Counted from the stretch's first letter, positions 9,782 through 19,527 are shown. The stretch is 64,000 nt of DNA from Halarcobacter sp. (GCA_030145305.1 JAQYVX010000002.1:186001-250000); one strand, 5' to 3'. Numbers and translations: made by a program. The notes: generated by a model from the sequence alone, not told the origin.

Positions 9782-10129
9782 ATATAACTCCTAATTAATT
9801 TGTTAAAATAGTATATCATAATGTTTATTTGCTTGAATGTACAATTTTTGTAATTCAGGATACAATTTTTCATTATATAAATTAAGTTACTAAAAGTAAT
9901 AAAAAATCAAACATAATCCTTATACTTCGATAATTTAGCAATCTTTTCATAAGATATTTTGCTTTATATTTTATTTAAATGAAAGAGTGCAGTTCAAAAG
10001 TGCCGTAGATATGTACAATTATTGTACATCTATATATTAATATGTACATTCCTTTGGGGAGTAGATATTTTGAAGCTTTGTACAATGAAATTTTTTTAGT
10101 ATAATCGGGAAAACTTAAAAAGGAAAAAA
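9782..10129. promoter_or_regulatory. Divergent intergenic region with five TGTACA motifs
   Basis: 348 nt without a gene, between acnB and the thioesterase gene. TGTACA occurs at 9838, 10012, 10023, 10043 and 10079. Two of these form the palindrome ATGTACAAT-T-ATTGTACAT at 10011-10029. At this base composition fewer than one copy would be expected by chance. Several TATAAT-like -10 candidates are present on both strands. The cluster looks like a regulator-binding region; the regulator is not identifiable. Confidence 0.45.
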
Positions 10130-10573
10130 ATGTTAAAAGATTTAGAAAAAACTCTACATACTCAAATTCCAATGACAAAACTCATGCGACTTCAGGTGGA
10201 ATCACTAGATAAAAAGGAATTAATTACAACAATGCCTCTTGATGTAAATATAAATGATAAAGGTAGTGCTTTTGGTGGAAGTTCAAATGCATTAACAATT
10301 ATTTCAGGTTGGGCTGTATGTATTTTACTTTCAAAAGAAATGGGCTTAGGTGACACTATGATTGCTATAATTAAAAACCAATCTTCTTTCCGTGCTCCAA
10401 TTACAAAAGATTTAATATGTCATACATATTTACCTTCTGAAGAACAAATTAGTAAAATGAAAGAAAAAATACTATCAAAAAAAAGCATTACACTTAAACT
10501 TAAATCAGAAGTTATTCAAGATAGTAAAATATGCTTAGATTTTGAAGGTATGTATATAATAAAGTTGAAATAA
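10130..10573 (+). CDS. YiiD C-terminal-type hotdog thioesterase
   Basis: 147 residues with the hotdog-fold signature of the YiiD_C thioesterase family: an N-terminal helix, then VNINDKGSAFGGSSNALTIISGW (central helix start near residue 45-60) and FRAPITKDL. Probably hydrolyses acyl thioesters; substrate unknown. AAAGGA lies 7 nt before the ATG. The DUF3108 gene follows 7 nt later on the same strand, so they form an operon. Confidence 0.75.
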   Translation: MLKDLEKTLHTQIPMTKLMRLQVESLDKKELITTMPLDVNINDKGSAFGGSSNALTIISGWAVCILLSKEMGLGDTMIAIIKNQSSFRAPITKDLICHTYLPSEEQISKMKEKILSKKSITLKLKSEVIQDSKICLDFEGMYIIKLK

Positions 10574-10580
10574 TTCAAAT

Positions 10581-11327
10581 ATGAAAAAATTAATACTATT
10601 ACTTCTTTTTCTCTTCTTTACACTTGAAATATTTGCTAAACAAATCGAAGCAAAATACAGTATAAGCTATGGAAATTTATTAAACCTTGGAATTGCAACT
10701 AGCACTTTAGAAATAAATAATGATAATTATAAAATTAAAATGGAAGCTAAAACTACAGGAATGACAAAATTTCTTACAAATAATCGAATGGAAATATACG
10801 AAAGCCATGGAAAGATTATAGATAATCAATTTGTTCCTAATAAATTTATAAAAACAAAAAAAACTAATGATAAAAAAAGGGTAAGAACTTATATTTTTGA
10901 TTATGAAAATAAAAAAGTTTTACTTAATGATAAAAGAAGTGATAAAAATAGTGATAAAAAATCTATTTTAAATTATTTTGCAAAAAATGATATTCTCTCT
11001 TTATTTTTTAATTTAAAAAATAAAATAAAAGCATTTGAAAATGGTGAAAAATATAGTTTAAAAGCAGTTGGAGCGAATAAGACAAAAGGAATTATTGATA
11101 TATTAATGCCTACAAAAGAATCTTTAAAAAACTTGAATGAAATTTTAAAAACTGAGGATAAATTGAAGTTTACGGTGTTTATAAATCAGAAAATTTTTCA
11201 AAGTAAAAAAGGAGAACTTCTTATTTCATTAAATAAAGAAGGCTTTTGTTCTTATGCTATTTTAAAAGATGTTTTATTTTTTGGAGATATTGTAGGCGAA
11301 ATACTAGAGTTAAAAATAAAAAACTAA
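10581..11327 (+). CDS. DUF3108 family periplasmic protein
   Basis: 248 residues beginning with a signal peptide (about 1-19, ending ...LEIFAK). The body resembles DUF3108 proteins: YSISYGNLLNLGIATSTLEI near the start, then beta-rich repeats with TTGMTKFL and FVPNKFIKTKK. DUF3108 proteins are envelope-localised and poorly understood. Its stop codon lies inside the hairpin shared with the converging yebC gene. Confidence 0.65.
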   Translation: MKKLILLLLFLFFTLEIFAKQIEAKYSISYGNLLNLGIATSTLEINNDNYKIKMEAKTTGMTKFLTNNRMEIYESHGKIIDNQFVPNKFIKTKKTNDKKRVRTYIFDYENKKVLLNDKRSDKNSDKKSILNYFAKNDILSLFFNLKNKIKAFENGEKYSLKAVGANKTKGIIDILMPTKESLKNLNEILKTEDKLKFTVFINQKIFQSKKGELLISLNKEGFCSYAILKDVLFFGDIVGEILELKIKN

Positions 11328-11350
11328 ATAGAGATTTCTCTATTTAGTTT
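11321..11350. terminator. Bidirectional terminator between DUF3108 gene and yebC
   Basis: Perfect 13-bp stem AAACTAAATAGAG / CTCTATTTAGTTT with an ATTT loop. It contains the stop codon of the rightward gene and touches the yebC stop. A/T runs on both sides fit termination in both directions. Confidence 0.8.
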
Positions 11351-12060
11351 TATGCCATATTTGTAAATACAGCTTGAACGTCATCGTCTTCATCAAGTTT
11401 TTCTAATAACTTTGCTATTTCTTCTTGCTGTTCATCAGAAAATTCTTGAGGATTATTTGAAATTCTCTCTAGTTTTGCTTTTGTAAGTTCAATTCCTAAA
11501 TCTTCAAAGGCACTTGTTAAAGCACCAAAATCTTTATAATCAGCTGTTACTAAAACAATACCATCTTCTTCTTCAATTTCTTCAAGTCCAGCATCAATAA
11601 GCTCTAATTCTAACTCTTCTATATCCATATCTTCTGCTTTATTAAATTCAAAGATAGCTTTTCTATCAAAGAAAAACTCTAAAGAACCTGTAGGGGCTAG
11701 TTGTCCACCATTTTTATTAAAATACATTTTAACATTTGCAACTGTTCTTGTATTATTATCTGTTGCAGTTTCTACAAATATTAAAGCACCATGAGGACCT
11801 TTTCCTTCAAAATTTACATCAGTATAATTTGCAGAGTCTTTTCCACTCGCTCTTTTAATAGCAGCTTCAATATTAGTTTTTGGCATATTTTCAGCTTTTG
11901 CATTTAAAATTGCAGTTCTAAGAGCAGAATTCATCTCAGGATCAGGAACTCCTGCTTTTGCAGCTATTTCAATAGCTTTTGCAAGTTTTGGGAACAATCT
12001 AGACATTGCTCCCCATCTTTTCAATTTTGACGCTTTTCTATATTCAAAGGCTCTACCCAT
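11350..12060 (-). CDS. YebC/PmpR family regulator
   Basis: Conserved bacterial/mitochondrial (TACO1) family acting in translation or as a DNA-binding regulator. The start chosen is the ATG at 12060, giving [17 protein letters not shown], the family's invariant N-terminus, with GGAG 6 nt upstream; an in-frame ATG at 12072 would lie upstream of that ribosome binding site. 236 residues. Conserved segments include [11 protein letters not shown]-like [27 protein letters not shown] and [18 protein letters not shown]. Acidic C-terminus ([14 protein letters not shown]) as usual. Confidence 0.95.
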   Translation of the reverse strand: MGRAFEYRKASKLKRWGAMSRLFPKLAKAIEIAAKAGVPDPEMNSALRTAILNAKAENMPKTNIEAAIKRASGKDSANYTDVNFEGKGPHGALIFVETATDNNTRTVANVKMYFNKNGGQLAPTGSLEFFFDRKAIFEFNKAEDMDIEELELELIDAGLEEIEEEDGIVLVTADYKDFGALTSAFEDLGIELTKAKLERISNNPQEFSDEQQEEIAKLLEKLDEDDDVQAVFTNMA

Positions 12061-12157
12061 AAATAACTCCAATTCATTTCATTTTTTGGGATTATAGCGT
12101 GTTTGTAATAATAACTTTATAAGATAGACAAAAATTGTTTTTAGATATTATAAAATT

Positions 12158-13030
12158 ATGAAAAAATCAATACTCATATTATTAATATTAATTGTAGGTT
12201 TAAATGCACAAGAGGTTTTAAATAAAAATTTGTATCTTAGTTCAAAAAAAGTAAAAAATGCCAATACATTTTTACTTACATTAAATGAAAAAGATATACA
12301 AAATCCAAAATTAACATTCGATAAACATAATATTAATTTTTACAAACATCCTAAAAATGAAAATTCTTATTATGCTCTTGTTCCTGTTTCTTACTATAAA
12401 GAATTCGGTACTTACAGAATAATCGTCTCATATATAAAAAATGAAAAAAAAGTTTTTAAAGGCTTAGATATAAAAGTAATAGATGGAAAATATAAAAGTG
12501 AGACCATTAATGTAGACAAAGGAAAAGTAAGTTTAACTTTGAAAAATAAAAAACGAACAAAAAAAGAGTATGAAAGTGCTATGCGAGTATACAATACAAG
12601 TTCAGAAAAACTATACTTAAAAGAAAAAACTTTATATCCTTTAAATTCAAAAATCACAAGTTCTTTTGGTAAAAAAAGAGTCTATAATAATACTTTTAAA
12701 TCTTATCATAGTGGCACAGATTATAAAGCAGCTATTGGTACACAAATTAAAGCAATAAATAATGGAATAGTTTCCATATCACAAAATAGATTTTATGCAG
12801 GAAATTCTATAGTTATTAATCATGGTCAAGGCATATATTCTTGTTATTTCCATTTAAGTAAAATGAATTTTAAAAATGGTGATTTTGTAAAAAAAGGAGA
12901 AATTATTGGATTAAGTGGAAGGACAGGAAGAGTAACCGGACCACATTTGCATTTTGCCTTTAGAGTCCATGGAATACAAGTAGATCCCTTACAATTAATT
13001 AGATTATTAAATACTAATAAACTATATTAA
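12158..13030 (+). CDS. M23 family peptidoglycan endopeptidase
   Basis: 290 residues, signal peptide 1-17. The C-terminal lysostaphin-type peptidase carries the zinc ligands: H in YHSGTDYKA, and HLHF in GPHLHFAFRVHG, with the catalytic-site YSCYFHLS. An N-terminal beta-rich domain precedes it. Members in Campylobacterota (Csd/Pgp types) trim peptidoglycan crosslinks and set helical cell shape; which one this represents cannot be told from sequence alone. Located upstream of the mla cluster, 72 nt away. Confidence 0.88.
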   Translation: MKKSILILLILIVGLNAQEVLNKNLYLSSKKVKNANTFLLTLNEKDIQNPKLTFDKHNINFYKHPKNENSYYALVPVSYYKEFGTYRIIVSYIKNEKKVFKGLDIKVIDGKYKSETINVDKGKVSLTLKNKKRTKKEYESAMRVYNTSSEKLYLKEKTLYPLNSKITSSFGKKRVYNNTFKSYHSGTDYKAAIGTQIKAINNGIVSISQNRFYAGNSIVINHGQGIYSCYFHLSKMNFKNGDFVKKGEIIGLSGRTGRVTGPHLHFAFRVHGIQVDPLQLIRLLNTNKLY

Positions 13031-13102
13031 GTAAAATTTTAAAAAATTTTAGTAAAATATCAGATTCGCACGCACAAATACAATTCGCAAGGTCACAAAT
13101 TA

Positions 13103-13951
13103 ATGAGAAGTTTGATTATTTTTATTTTTATAATTATTACGTTTAATGCCTGTACTTTTACAAGCCACAATAGAATAGATTCTAATTTAGAACTTATTCC
13201 CATTCCCGAAAATGAGAGAAAAACTTATGTTCTTTTTGGGAAAGAACAATTTCTTCAAGAAAAAGAAAATGAATCAGATAATTTTTTATCTGAGCAAAGT
13301 TTTGATGATGAATATGCACAAAAAGCTGAAAATGCTGATCCCTTGGAACCATATAATAGGCTTGTAACTTCATTTAATGATATTTTATATGTAAATGTAT
13401 TAAATCCTACTGCAAGAACTTATGCAAACGTTGTTCATCAAGATATTAGAGTTGGTATTTCAAACTTTTTCCATAATATCACATTTCCTATACGATTTGC
13501 TAATAATATATTGCAATTTAAATTTTCTTATGCAAGTGAAGAGTTAGGAAGATTTTTACTTAATTCAACTGTTGGAATATTAGGATTTATGGACCCTGCT
13601 AAAGAGCAATTTAATTTACAAAAAAGAGAAGAAGATTTTGGACAAACATTAGGTTATTATGGTTTTAAAGAAGGATTTCATATTGTTCTTCCAATTTTAG
13701 GCCCATCAAACTTAAGAGATCTTGCTGGTAATTTAGTAGATAATTATATAGATCCTTTATCTACAGGAGAAATAAAATATAAGATCCCAAATAATATAGA
13801 AAAAACAGTGGCTATAAAAACTTTTGATACAGTAAATAAAATATCTTTAAACCTTGGAAAATATGAAAATGTAAAAGAAGATGCAATTGATTTATATCCA
13901 TTTTTAAAAGATATCTATACACAACAAAGAGAAAAACTAATTAAGGAATAA
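13103..13951 (+). CDS. mlaA: MlaA/VacJ family outer-membrane lipoprotein
   Basis: 282 residues with a lipoprotein signal (lipobox FNAC, Cys17). The MlaA core begins at DPLEPYNRLVTSFND (about residue 75) and continues with NFFHNITFPIRFANN, GFMDPAKEQF and ILGPSNLRDLAGN. The family extracts mislocalised phospholipids from the outer leaflet of the outer membrane. It is followed after 1 nt by an mlaC homologue and then an RND transporter; C. jejuni Cj1371-Cj1373 has the same order. Confidence 0.92.
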   Translation: MRSLIIFIFIIITFNACTFTSHNRIDSNLELIPIPENERKTYVLFGKEQFLQEKENESDNFLSEQSFDDEYAQKAENADPLEPYNRLVTSFNDILYVNVLNPTARTYANVVHQDIRVGISNFFHNITFPIRFANNILQFKFSYASEELGRFLLNSTVGILGFMDPAKEQFNLQKREEDFGQTLGYYGFKEGFHIVLPILGPSNLRDLAGNLVDNYIDPLSTGEIKYKIPNNIEKTVAIKTFDTVNKISLNLGKYENVKEDAIDLYPFLKDIYTQQREKLIKE

Positions 13952-13952
13952 A

Positions 13953-14534
13953 ATGTTTAAAATTTTTATATCAATATTTTTACTTTTTACATCATTATCT
14001 TTTGCTATGACAAAAGATGAAATAAAAATAGAAATGACAAATAAAATCGATAAAGTCTTGATAATATTAAAAGACTCAAACTTGTCAAAAGACCAAAAAG
14101 GTGAAGAGATTATTTCTATTATGGATAATGTTTTTGATTATAACTTAATGTCAAGACTATCTTTAGGAAATAAATGGAAAGAGATTTCAATTGATCAAAA
14201 AAAAGAATTTATAACTTTATTTACAAAAAAATTAAAAGATTCATACATTGAAAAGCTTGATTTATATACAGATGAATTAGTTAAAATAGTAGGAATTGAA
14301 CAAACTAAGAAAACAAGAATTAAACTTAAAACACAACTAGTTGGTAAAGATGCTACTCATGATATTTTTTATAAATTTTATAAAATGAGAAATGAAGACA
14401 ATTGGCTAATTTATGACGTAGATGTAATTGGTGTTAGTATAATTCAAGCATATAGAAAACAATTTTCAGGTTTTTTAAATGACAAATCATTTAATGAACT
14501 TTTAGTTCATCTTAAAAATCCTAATAAAAAATAG
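13953..14534 (+). CDS. mlaC: MlaC-like periplasmic phospholipid-binding protein
   Basis: 193 residues with a signal peptide (1-18, cleavage near SFA). The family pattern is present: NVFDYNLMSRLSLGNKWKEI, then QKKEFITLFTKKLKDSYI, and WLIYDVDVIGVSIIQAYR at the C-terminal side. MlaC shuttles phospholipids between MlaA and an inner-membrane partner. The partner here is probably the adjacent RND protein, since no MlaBDEF ABC genes are present nearby. Confidence 0.9.
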   Translation: MFKIFISIFLLFTSLSFAMTKDEIKIEMTNKIDKVLIILKDSNLSKDQKGEEIISIMDNVFDYNLMSRLSLGNKWKEISIDQKKEFITLFTKKLKDSYIEKLDLYTDELVKIVGIEQTKKTRIKLKTQLVGKDATHDIFYKFYKMRNEDNWLIYDVDVIGVSIIQAYRKQFSGFLNDKSFNELLVHLKNPNKK

Positions 14535-14537
14535 TTT

Positions 14538-17039
14538 ATGACTAAAAAGTTTTATGATAATTATGTTTTAAAATATCCTATAAAAGTTCTTTTAATACTT
14601 TTTATATGTATTGCTTTTCTTGGATATCACTCAAGTAAATTAGAGATAGATGCTTCTTCTGAAACACTTTTACTTGATGATGACAAAGATTTAAAATTTG
14701 CAAGAGAAGTTAATAAAAATTATCATAATCCTGATTTTTTACTAATAACTTATAAACCAAAAGATGATTTACTTTCAGATATAAGTTTAGAAAATTTAAA
14801 AAAGCTAAGTGATGAATTAATAAAATTAAAGAAAGTTAAATCTATAATTTCTATTTTAAATGTTCCTTTACTTCAATCTCCTGTTCAAGAAATCTCTCAA
14901 CTTGTAAATAATATTAAAACTTTAAGTAATTCAAATCCTAATAAAGACTTAGTTAGAAAAGAATTTTTAGAGTCTGAACTTTATAAAAATAGTTTAGTAA
15001 GTAAAGATTTTACTACCACTGCAATTTTACTTAATTTAGAACCTGATATTAAATATTTTGAACTTTTAGAAAAAAGAAACTCTTTATTGTCAAAAAGAAG
15101 AGATAATTCAATCAATGATGAAGAAGAAAATGAATTAACTACAGTTGTAGCTGAATTTAAAGCTTATAGAGATATTCAAAGAGAAGAAGACCACGAAAAC
15201 ATTGTTGCAATTAGAAATATAATAAAAATGTATCATAATGATGCTGATTTATTTTTAGGTGGCGTTGGAATGATTGCTGATGATATTATTGGCTTTGTAA
15301 AAAATGACCTTTTAATATATGGTTCAACACTCGTTTTTTTACTTATTTTTATCCTTTGGCTAATTTTTAGACAAGTAATTTGGATTATATTACCTATTAT
15401 AATTTGTTCTTTATCAGTGGTATCAACAGCTGGAGTTTTAGGACTATTTGGCTGGGAAGTTACAGTTATATCTTCAAACTTTATTGCCTTACAACTTATT
15501 ATTACAATTTCAATTGTTTTACATCTTATTGTAAGATACAAAGAATTAAGTGATAAATATACAAAATCAAGTCAATATAAACTAGTAATTAATACAATTC
15601 TTTCAAAATTAAATCCATCATTTTTTGCAATAATAACTACAATCGCAGGTTTTGGTTCACTTGTACTATCTGGAATTCATCCTGTGAAAAACTTAGGTTG
15701 GATGATGAGTGCAGGTATTGCAATTTCATTAATAATTTCATTTTTTATATTTCCAGCTATTTTAATTATGATAAAAAGAATAAATAGTGTTAAACAATCA
15801 AAATTTAAACTAAGTATTATTAAGGCCTCATCAAACTTAGTTCAGAAAAAAGGTCCTTTAATTATTATATTGTCAACTGTTATTGTGATATTCTCATTAA
15901 CTGGTTCTTCAAAACTTATTGTTGAGAATAGTTTTATAAATTATTTTAAAAAATCAACAGAGATTTATAAAGGAATGGAAGTAATTGATGAACAATTAGG
16001 AGGAACTACTCCACTTGATGTCATTTTAACTTTTAACACAGAAGAAAAAAATTTAAAAGAAGAAAAAAAAGAAAAGAACTCAAGTGAAAATGACTTTGAT
16101 TCTTTTGAAGATGAATATGCCAAATCAGAAAATGATGCTCAATATTGGTTTTCAGAAGATAAAATGAATATCATCTTAAGAGTTCATAATTATTTAGAAA
16201 GTATCCCTGAAGTTGGAAAGGTTCAATCTTTAGGAACAATTCTTAAACTTGGGAAGACTTTAAATCATGGAGAAGAATTAGATGGTTTTAAACTAGCAAT
16301 TTTATACAATAAGCTTCCTTTAGAGTATAAAAAAATACTATTATCTCCATACGTAAATATAGAAAAAAATCAAGCTAGAATAAACATTAGAGTGGTAGAT
16401 TCAAACCCAGAGCTAAGAAGAAATAATTTGATTAATAAAATCAATAAAGATTTAGATAAAATTTTAAAAGATAGATCTGTTGAATTTAGATTATCAAATC
16501 TAATGATTTTATATAATAATATGCTTCAATCACTATTTGACTCACAAATCAAAACTTTAGGTTTTGTAGTTGGGATTTTATTTATTATGTTTTTAATTCT
16601 TTTTAGATCAATTACTGTTGCTATTATAGCAATAACAGCTAATGTAGTACCTATTTCAATTCTTTTTGGAATAATGGGCTGGTTAAATATTCCTTTAGAT
16701 GTAATGACAATAACAATTGCAGCAATCTCAATAGGAATTGGTGTTGATGATACAATTCACTATATTCATAGATTTAAAGAAGAGTATAAAAAAGACCATA
16801 ATTATATAAATGCAATGAAAAGATCTCATGAAAGTATAGGTTATGCAATGACATATACTTCTTTAGTAGTAATAATTGGTTTCTCAATACTTGTCTTATC
16901 TAACTTGATTCCTACAATATATTTTGGACTTTTAACAGTAATTGTTATGATTACAATATTAGCTTCTGCTTTAGTTCTTTTGCCGAAGCTTTTAATAATA
17001 TTTAAACCTTATGGAAATAAAGAAAAATCTCATGTTTGA
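14538..17039 (+). CDS. RND/MMPL-family lipid transporter (HpnN-like)
   Basis: 833-residue inner-membrane protein with the two-fold RND layout: TM1, a periplasmic loop (about 35-240), five TM segments, TM7, a second periplasmic loop (with an acidic stretch near 505-535) and five more TM segments. The SSD-like second TM set carries IGIGVDDTIHYIHRF, the proton-relay-region motif of MMPL/HpnN proteins. It follows mlaC by 3 nt. Probably moves lipids toward or from the outer membrane with MlaA/MlaC. Start ATG at 14538 directly after the mlaC stop. Confidence 0.88.
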   Translation: MTKKFYDNYVLKYPIKVLLILFICIAFLGYHSSKLEIDASSETLLLDDDKDLKFAREVNKNYHNPDFLLITYKPKDDLLSDISLENLKKLSDELIKLKKVKSIISILNVPLLQSPVQEISQLVNNIKTLSNSNPNKDLVRKEFLESELYKNSLVSKDFTTTAILLNLEPDIKYFELLEKRNSLLSKRRDNSINDEEENELTTVVAEFKAYRDIQREEDHENIVAIRNIIKMYHNDADLFLGGVGMIADDIIGFVKNDLLIYGSTLVFLLIFILWLIFRQVIWIILPIIICSLSVVSTAGVLGLFGWEVTVISSNFIALQLIITISIVLHLIVRYKELSDKYTKSSQYKLVINTILSKLNPSFFAIITTIAGFGSLVLSGIHPVKNLGWMMSAGIAISLIISFFIFPAILIMIKRINSVKQSKFKLSIIKASSNLVQKKGPLIIILSTVIVIFSLTGSSKLIVENSFINYFKKSTEIYKGMEVIDEQLGGTTPLDVILTFNTEEKNLKEEKKEKNSSENDFDSFEDEYAKSENDAQYWFSEDKMNIILRVHNYLESIPEVGKVQSLGTILKLGKTLNHGEELDGFKLAILYNKLPLEYKKILLSPYVNIEKNQARINIRVVDSNPELRRNNLINKINKDLDKILKDRSVEFRLSNLMILYNNMLQSLFDSQIKTLGFVVGILFIMFLILFRSITVAIIAITANVVPISILFGIMGWLNIPLDVMTITIAAISIGIGVDDTIHYIHRFKEEYKKDHNYINAMKRSHESIGYAMTYTSLVVIIGFSILVLSNLIPTIYFGLLTVIVMITILASALVLLPKLLIIFKPYGNKEKSHV

Positions 17040-17226
17040 ACAAAAGCTTCAATGTCCATATTGTAGACAAGCCATAACTATATTACTAGATACAGGAGCA
17101 CAAGGTTATACTTCGATTGTAGAAGACTGTGAGGTTTGTTGTAGACCTATAGAAGTTGATTATTATATAGAAGATGGAGAAGTTACGGCTTTTTCTTACA
17201 ATTCAATCGATGGTAATGAATTTTAA
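17032..17226 (+). CDS. CPxCG-motif cysteine-rich small protein
   Basis: 64 residues starting at the ATG at 17032, which overlaps the RND gene stop by 8 nt (an in-frame start at 17011 is possible but adds residues not typical of the family). Cys pairs CPYC near residue 10 and CEVCCRPI near residue 35 form a zinc-ribbon of the CPXCG family (PF14255). Function unknown. Translationally coupled to the RND gene. Confidence 0.75.
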   Translation: MFEQKLQCPYCRQAITILLDTGAQGYTSIVEDCEVCCRPIEVDYYIEDGEVTAFSYNSIDGNEF

Positions 17227-17337
17227 GAATAAATCACATAAAATTCACACTAAAATTGTATAATTGTTTCATATAATATACTAACTGTAATATTTTTTAG
17301 TATAATTCAAAAAAATTTATGAAGGTAAAAAATTGAT

Positions 17338-17745
17338 ATGAAAAAACTTGATAATATTCAGACTGATTTATTACTAACAAATCTAGATGAAGATCAAAAG
17401 TTATCTTGTTTAAAAGCTTTTAAAGTAGCACGATTAATTGGTGTAAAACCAAAAGAGATGGATAAGATAACAAAATCACTAAATATTAAAATAACAAATT
17501 GTGAATTAGGAGTTTTTGGAAAATTACATTTCTCAGAAATTGAAGATACTATTTATAATAAATTATCTAAAAATTTTACCACTGGGAAAAAAGTTGAATG
17601 TCAAATTGCTTGGCACACAGCAAAGGACAAAGGTTCAAGTCTTAGAAAAGTAGGCTCTACTATAAATAACTCAGATATAAAAGTTACTCACTGCCAACTT
17701 GGTTGTTTTTATGATGAAGAATTTGAACAATACAACGATAAATAA
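17338..17745 (+). CDS. Unrecognised protein with an internally duplicated C-x30-C-x-L-G-x-F unit
   Basis: 135 residues, no signal peptide. Residues 24-60 and 88-124 align without gaps: C24/C88, A27/A91, A31/A95, G35/G99, I50-K51/I114-K115, T53/T117, C55/C119, L57-G58/L121-G122, F60/F124. Each unit looks helical with a closing I-K-(I/V)-T-x-C-x-L-G-x-F strand. The spacing between paired cysteines is identical (31), suggesting metal or redox binding. GAAGG precedes the ATG. It is followed by a HAD phosphatase after 12 nt. Function not recognised. Confidence 0.7.
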   Translation: MKKLDNIQTDLLLTNLDEDQKLSCLKAFKVARLIGVKPKEMDKITKSLNIKITNCELGVFGKLHFSEIEDTIYNKLSKNFTTGKKVECQIAWHTAKDKGSSLRKVGSTINNSDIKVTHCQLGCFYDEEFEQYNDK

Positions 17746-17757
17746 GGGACAATATAA

Positions 17758-18387
17758 TTGAAAAAATTTATTCTCTTTGATAACGATGGTGTTTTAGTTG
17801 AAACTGAAAAGTTTTATTATCAAGCAAATGTAAAAGCACTCAAAGAGCTTAATGTCAATCTAGATTTTGATACTTACATGGAGATAATGGCAAGAGGTGG
17901 AACTGCCTGGGAAGTAGCTAAAAAGCAAGGTATTTCAAAGGAAGTTATTGATAAAAAAAGATTTCAAAGGGATATTTATTATCAAGAATTTTTGAGAAAA
18001 GAAGATATTGAGATTCCTGGTGTAAAAAATATTTTAAAAGAACTTTCACAAAACTATAAAATGGCAATAATTACAACTTCTAGAAGAGTTGATTTTGACT
18101 TAATTCATAAAAATAGAGGTATAGTGGATTTTATGGATTTTACACTTTGTGTAGAAGAATATAAAAGAGCAAAACCTTATCCTGATCCATATTTAGCAGG
18201 TCTTAAAAAATTTAATGCAAAAAAAGAAGAAACTATTGTAGTTGAAGATTCACAAAGAGGTCTAACATCAGCTTATAATGCTCAAATTGAATGTATTATT
18301 GTAAAAAATGAATTTACTAAAACACATGATTTCTCAAAAGCTGATTACTTTATAAATAAGCTAGAAGAGTTAAAAACTATTCTTTAA
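17758..18387 (+). CDS. HAD-superfamily phosphatase (beta-phosphoglucomutase/PGP-like)
   Basis: 209 residues starting at TTG (17758), with AAGGG 8 nt upstream; no ATG fits because the nucleophile motif begins at residue 8. Motifs: FDNDGVLVETE (motif I with DxDGV), TTSRR (II), K in KRAKPYPDPY (III) and EDSQRGLTSAYNA (IV). A helical cap of subclass IA follows motif I. Substrate is not evident. Probably co-transcribed with the duplicated-motif gene upstream. Confidence 0.85.
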   Translation: MKKFILFDNDGVLVETEKFYYQANVKALKELNVNLDFDTYMEIMARGGTAWEVAKKQGISKEVIDKKRFQRDIYYQEFLRKEDIEIPGVKNILKELSQNYKMAIITTSRRVDFDLIHKNRGIVDFMDFTLCVEEYKRAKPYPDPYLAGLKKFNAKKEETIVVEDSQRGLTSAYNAQIECIIVKNEFTKTHDFSKADYFINKLEELKTIL

Positions 18388-18402
18388 ATCTTACCTTCTA
18401 AA

Positions 18403-19527
18403 TTATTTACAAGCTCTATTTTTTAGATATTTTTTTAATCTTTTAATACCCTCTTTCATATGCTTTATATCCCTTGTGTATGCAAACCTTAGATACTTAT
18501 TAGTTTCATTACTTCCAAAGTCTATTCCTGGCGTTGTAGCTATATGAATTTGCTCTAAAAGCTCTTTTGCAAAAGCAAAGCTATCATCTGTGTATTTTGA
18601 TACATCAGCCCATAAATAAAATGCCCCATCAGGTTTAGCATCAACTGTAAATATTTTATTTAATTCTTTATATAAATAATCTCTTCTATCTTTAAAAGTA
18701 TCTTTTATATTTTCTAAATGTTTATAATTAAAGGCTTTCAAAGCTGCATATTGCGATAAAGTAGGAGCAGAAATAAAAATATTTTGTGCAATAATTTCAG
18801 CTTCTCTGGATAAATGTTTTGGAACTATTAGCCACCCTAGCCTTAAACCTGGCATACAATAATATTTTGAAAAACCATTTATTACAAAAACACTTTTACT
18901 AAATTCTAAAGCTGTATGAGCTTTTTTTTCATAAACTAATCCATGATAAAGTTCATCTGAGATAAAAGAAACACCATTGTCATCACAATAATTTACAAGT
19001 TCTTTTAGATTTTTTTTATTATATATATTTCCTGTTGGATTTGAAGGAGATGAAATTTGTAAAGCATTAATTTTTTCATTTTTTAAATGTTCAATAGTTA
19101 GTTGATAATCACAAGACTTATCTATATTCATAAATACAGGTTCTAAGTCTAACATTTCGGCAAAATTTTTGTAACATGGATAAGAAGGATCACTCAATCC
19201 TAATCTCTCATTATGCTTTAAAGTCAAAGTATAGGCAACTAAAAAAGCTCCTGAGGTTCCAGGAGTTAATAAAACCTGAGAAGGATCTATTTTGACATTA
19301 TAAGTTTTTTTGTAGTGTTTAACTATTTTTTTTCTTAAGTCTAAAAGACCTAAACTTTGAGTATATGAAAATTTATCCTCTTTAACTGCTTTTTTAAGTG
19401 CTTTTTTTACTTTTAAACTTGGCGTTAAATCTGGTTGTCCTATTTCAAAATGTATTGCATCATCGTATTTTAAAGCATCTCTTACAATATCCATCACAAT
19501 AAAAGAACTCATTTTTTCATATCTCAT
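18403..19527 (-). CDS. PLP-dependent class I/II aminotransferase
   Basis: 374 residues with the fold-type I aminotransferase pattern: FEIGQPDLTPS near the N-terminus, LTPGTSGAF, SSPSNPTGNIY, SDELYHGLVY and the PLP lysine in GFSKYYCMPGLRLGW (K about 235), with YLRFAYTRD near the end carrying the carboxylate-binding Arg. Aspartate/alanine-type aminotransferase; exact substrate not determinable. Converges on the HAD gene with a 15-nt gap. Confidence 0.88.
   Translation of the reverse strand: MRYEKMSSFIVMDIVRDALKYDDAIHFEIGQPDLTPSLKVKKALKKAVKEDKFSYTQSLGLLDLRKKIVKHYKKTYNVKIDPSQVLLTPGTSGAFLVAYTLTLKHNERLGLSDPSYPCYKNFAEMLDLEPVFMNIDKSCDYQLTIEHLKNEKINALQISSPSNPTGNIYNKKNLKELVNYCDDNGVSFISDELYHGLVYEKKAHTALEFSKSVFVINGFSKYYCMPGLRLGWLIVPKHLSREAEIIAQNIFISAPTLSQYAALKAFNYKHLENIKDTFKDRRDYLYKELNKIFTVDAKPDGAFYLWADVSKYTDDSFAFAKELLEQIHIATTPGIDFGSNETNKYLRFAYTRDIKHMKEGIKRLKKYLKNRACK

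Noticed and set aside
9975-10178. Minus-strand 67-residue frame over the thioesterase start
   Set aside because: Overlaps the TGTACA region and the start of a gene with a good ribosome binding site; no domain.
12412-12657. Minus-strand frame inside the M23 gene
   Set aside because: Shadow of the coding strand; no conserved features.
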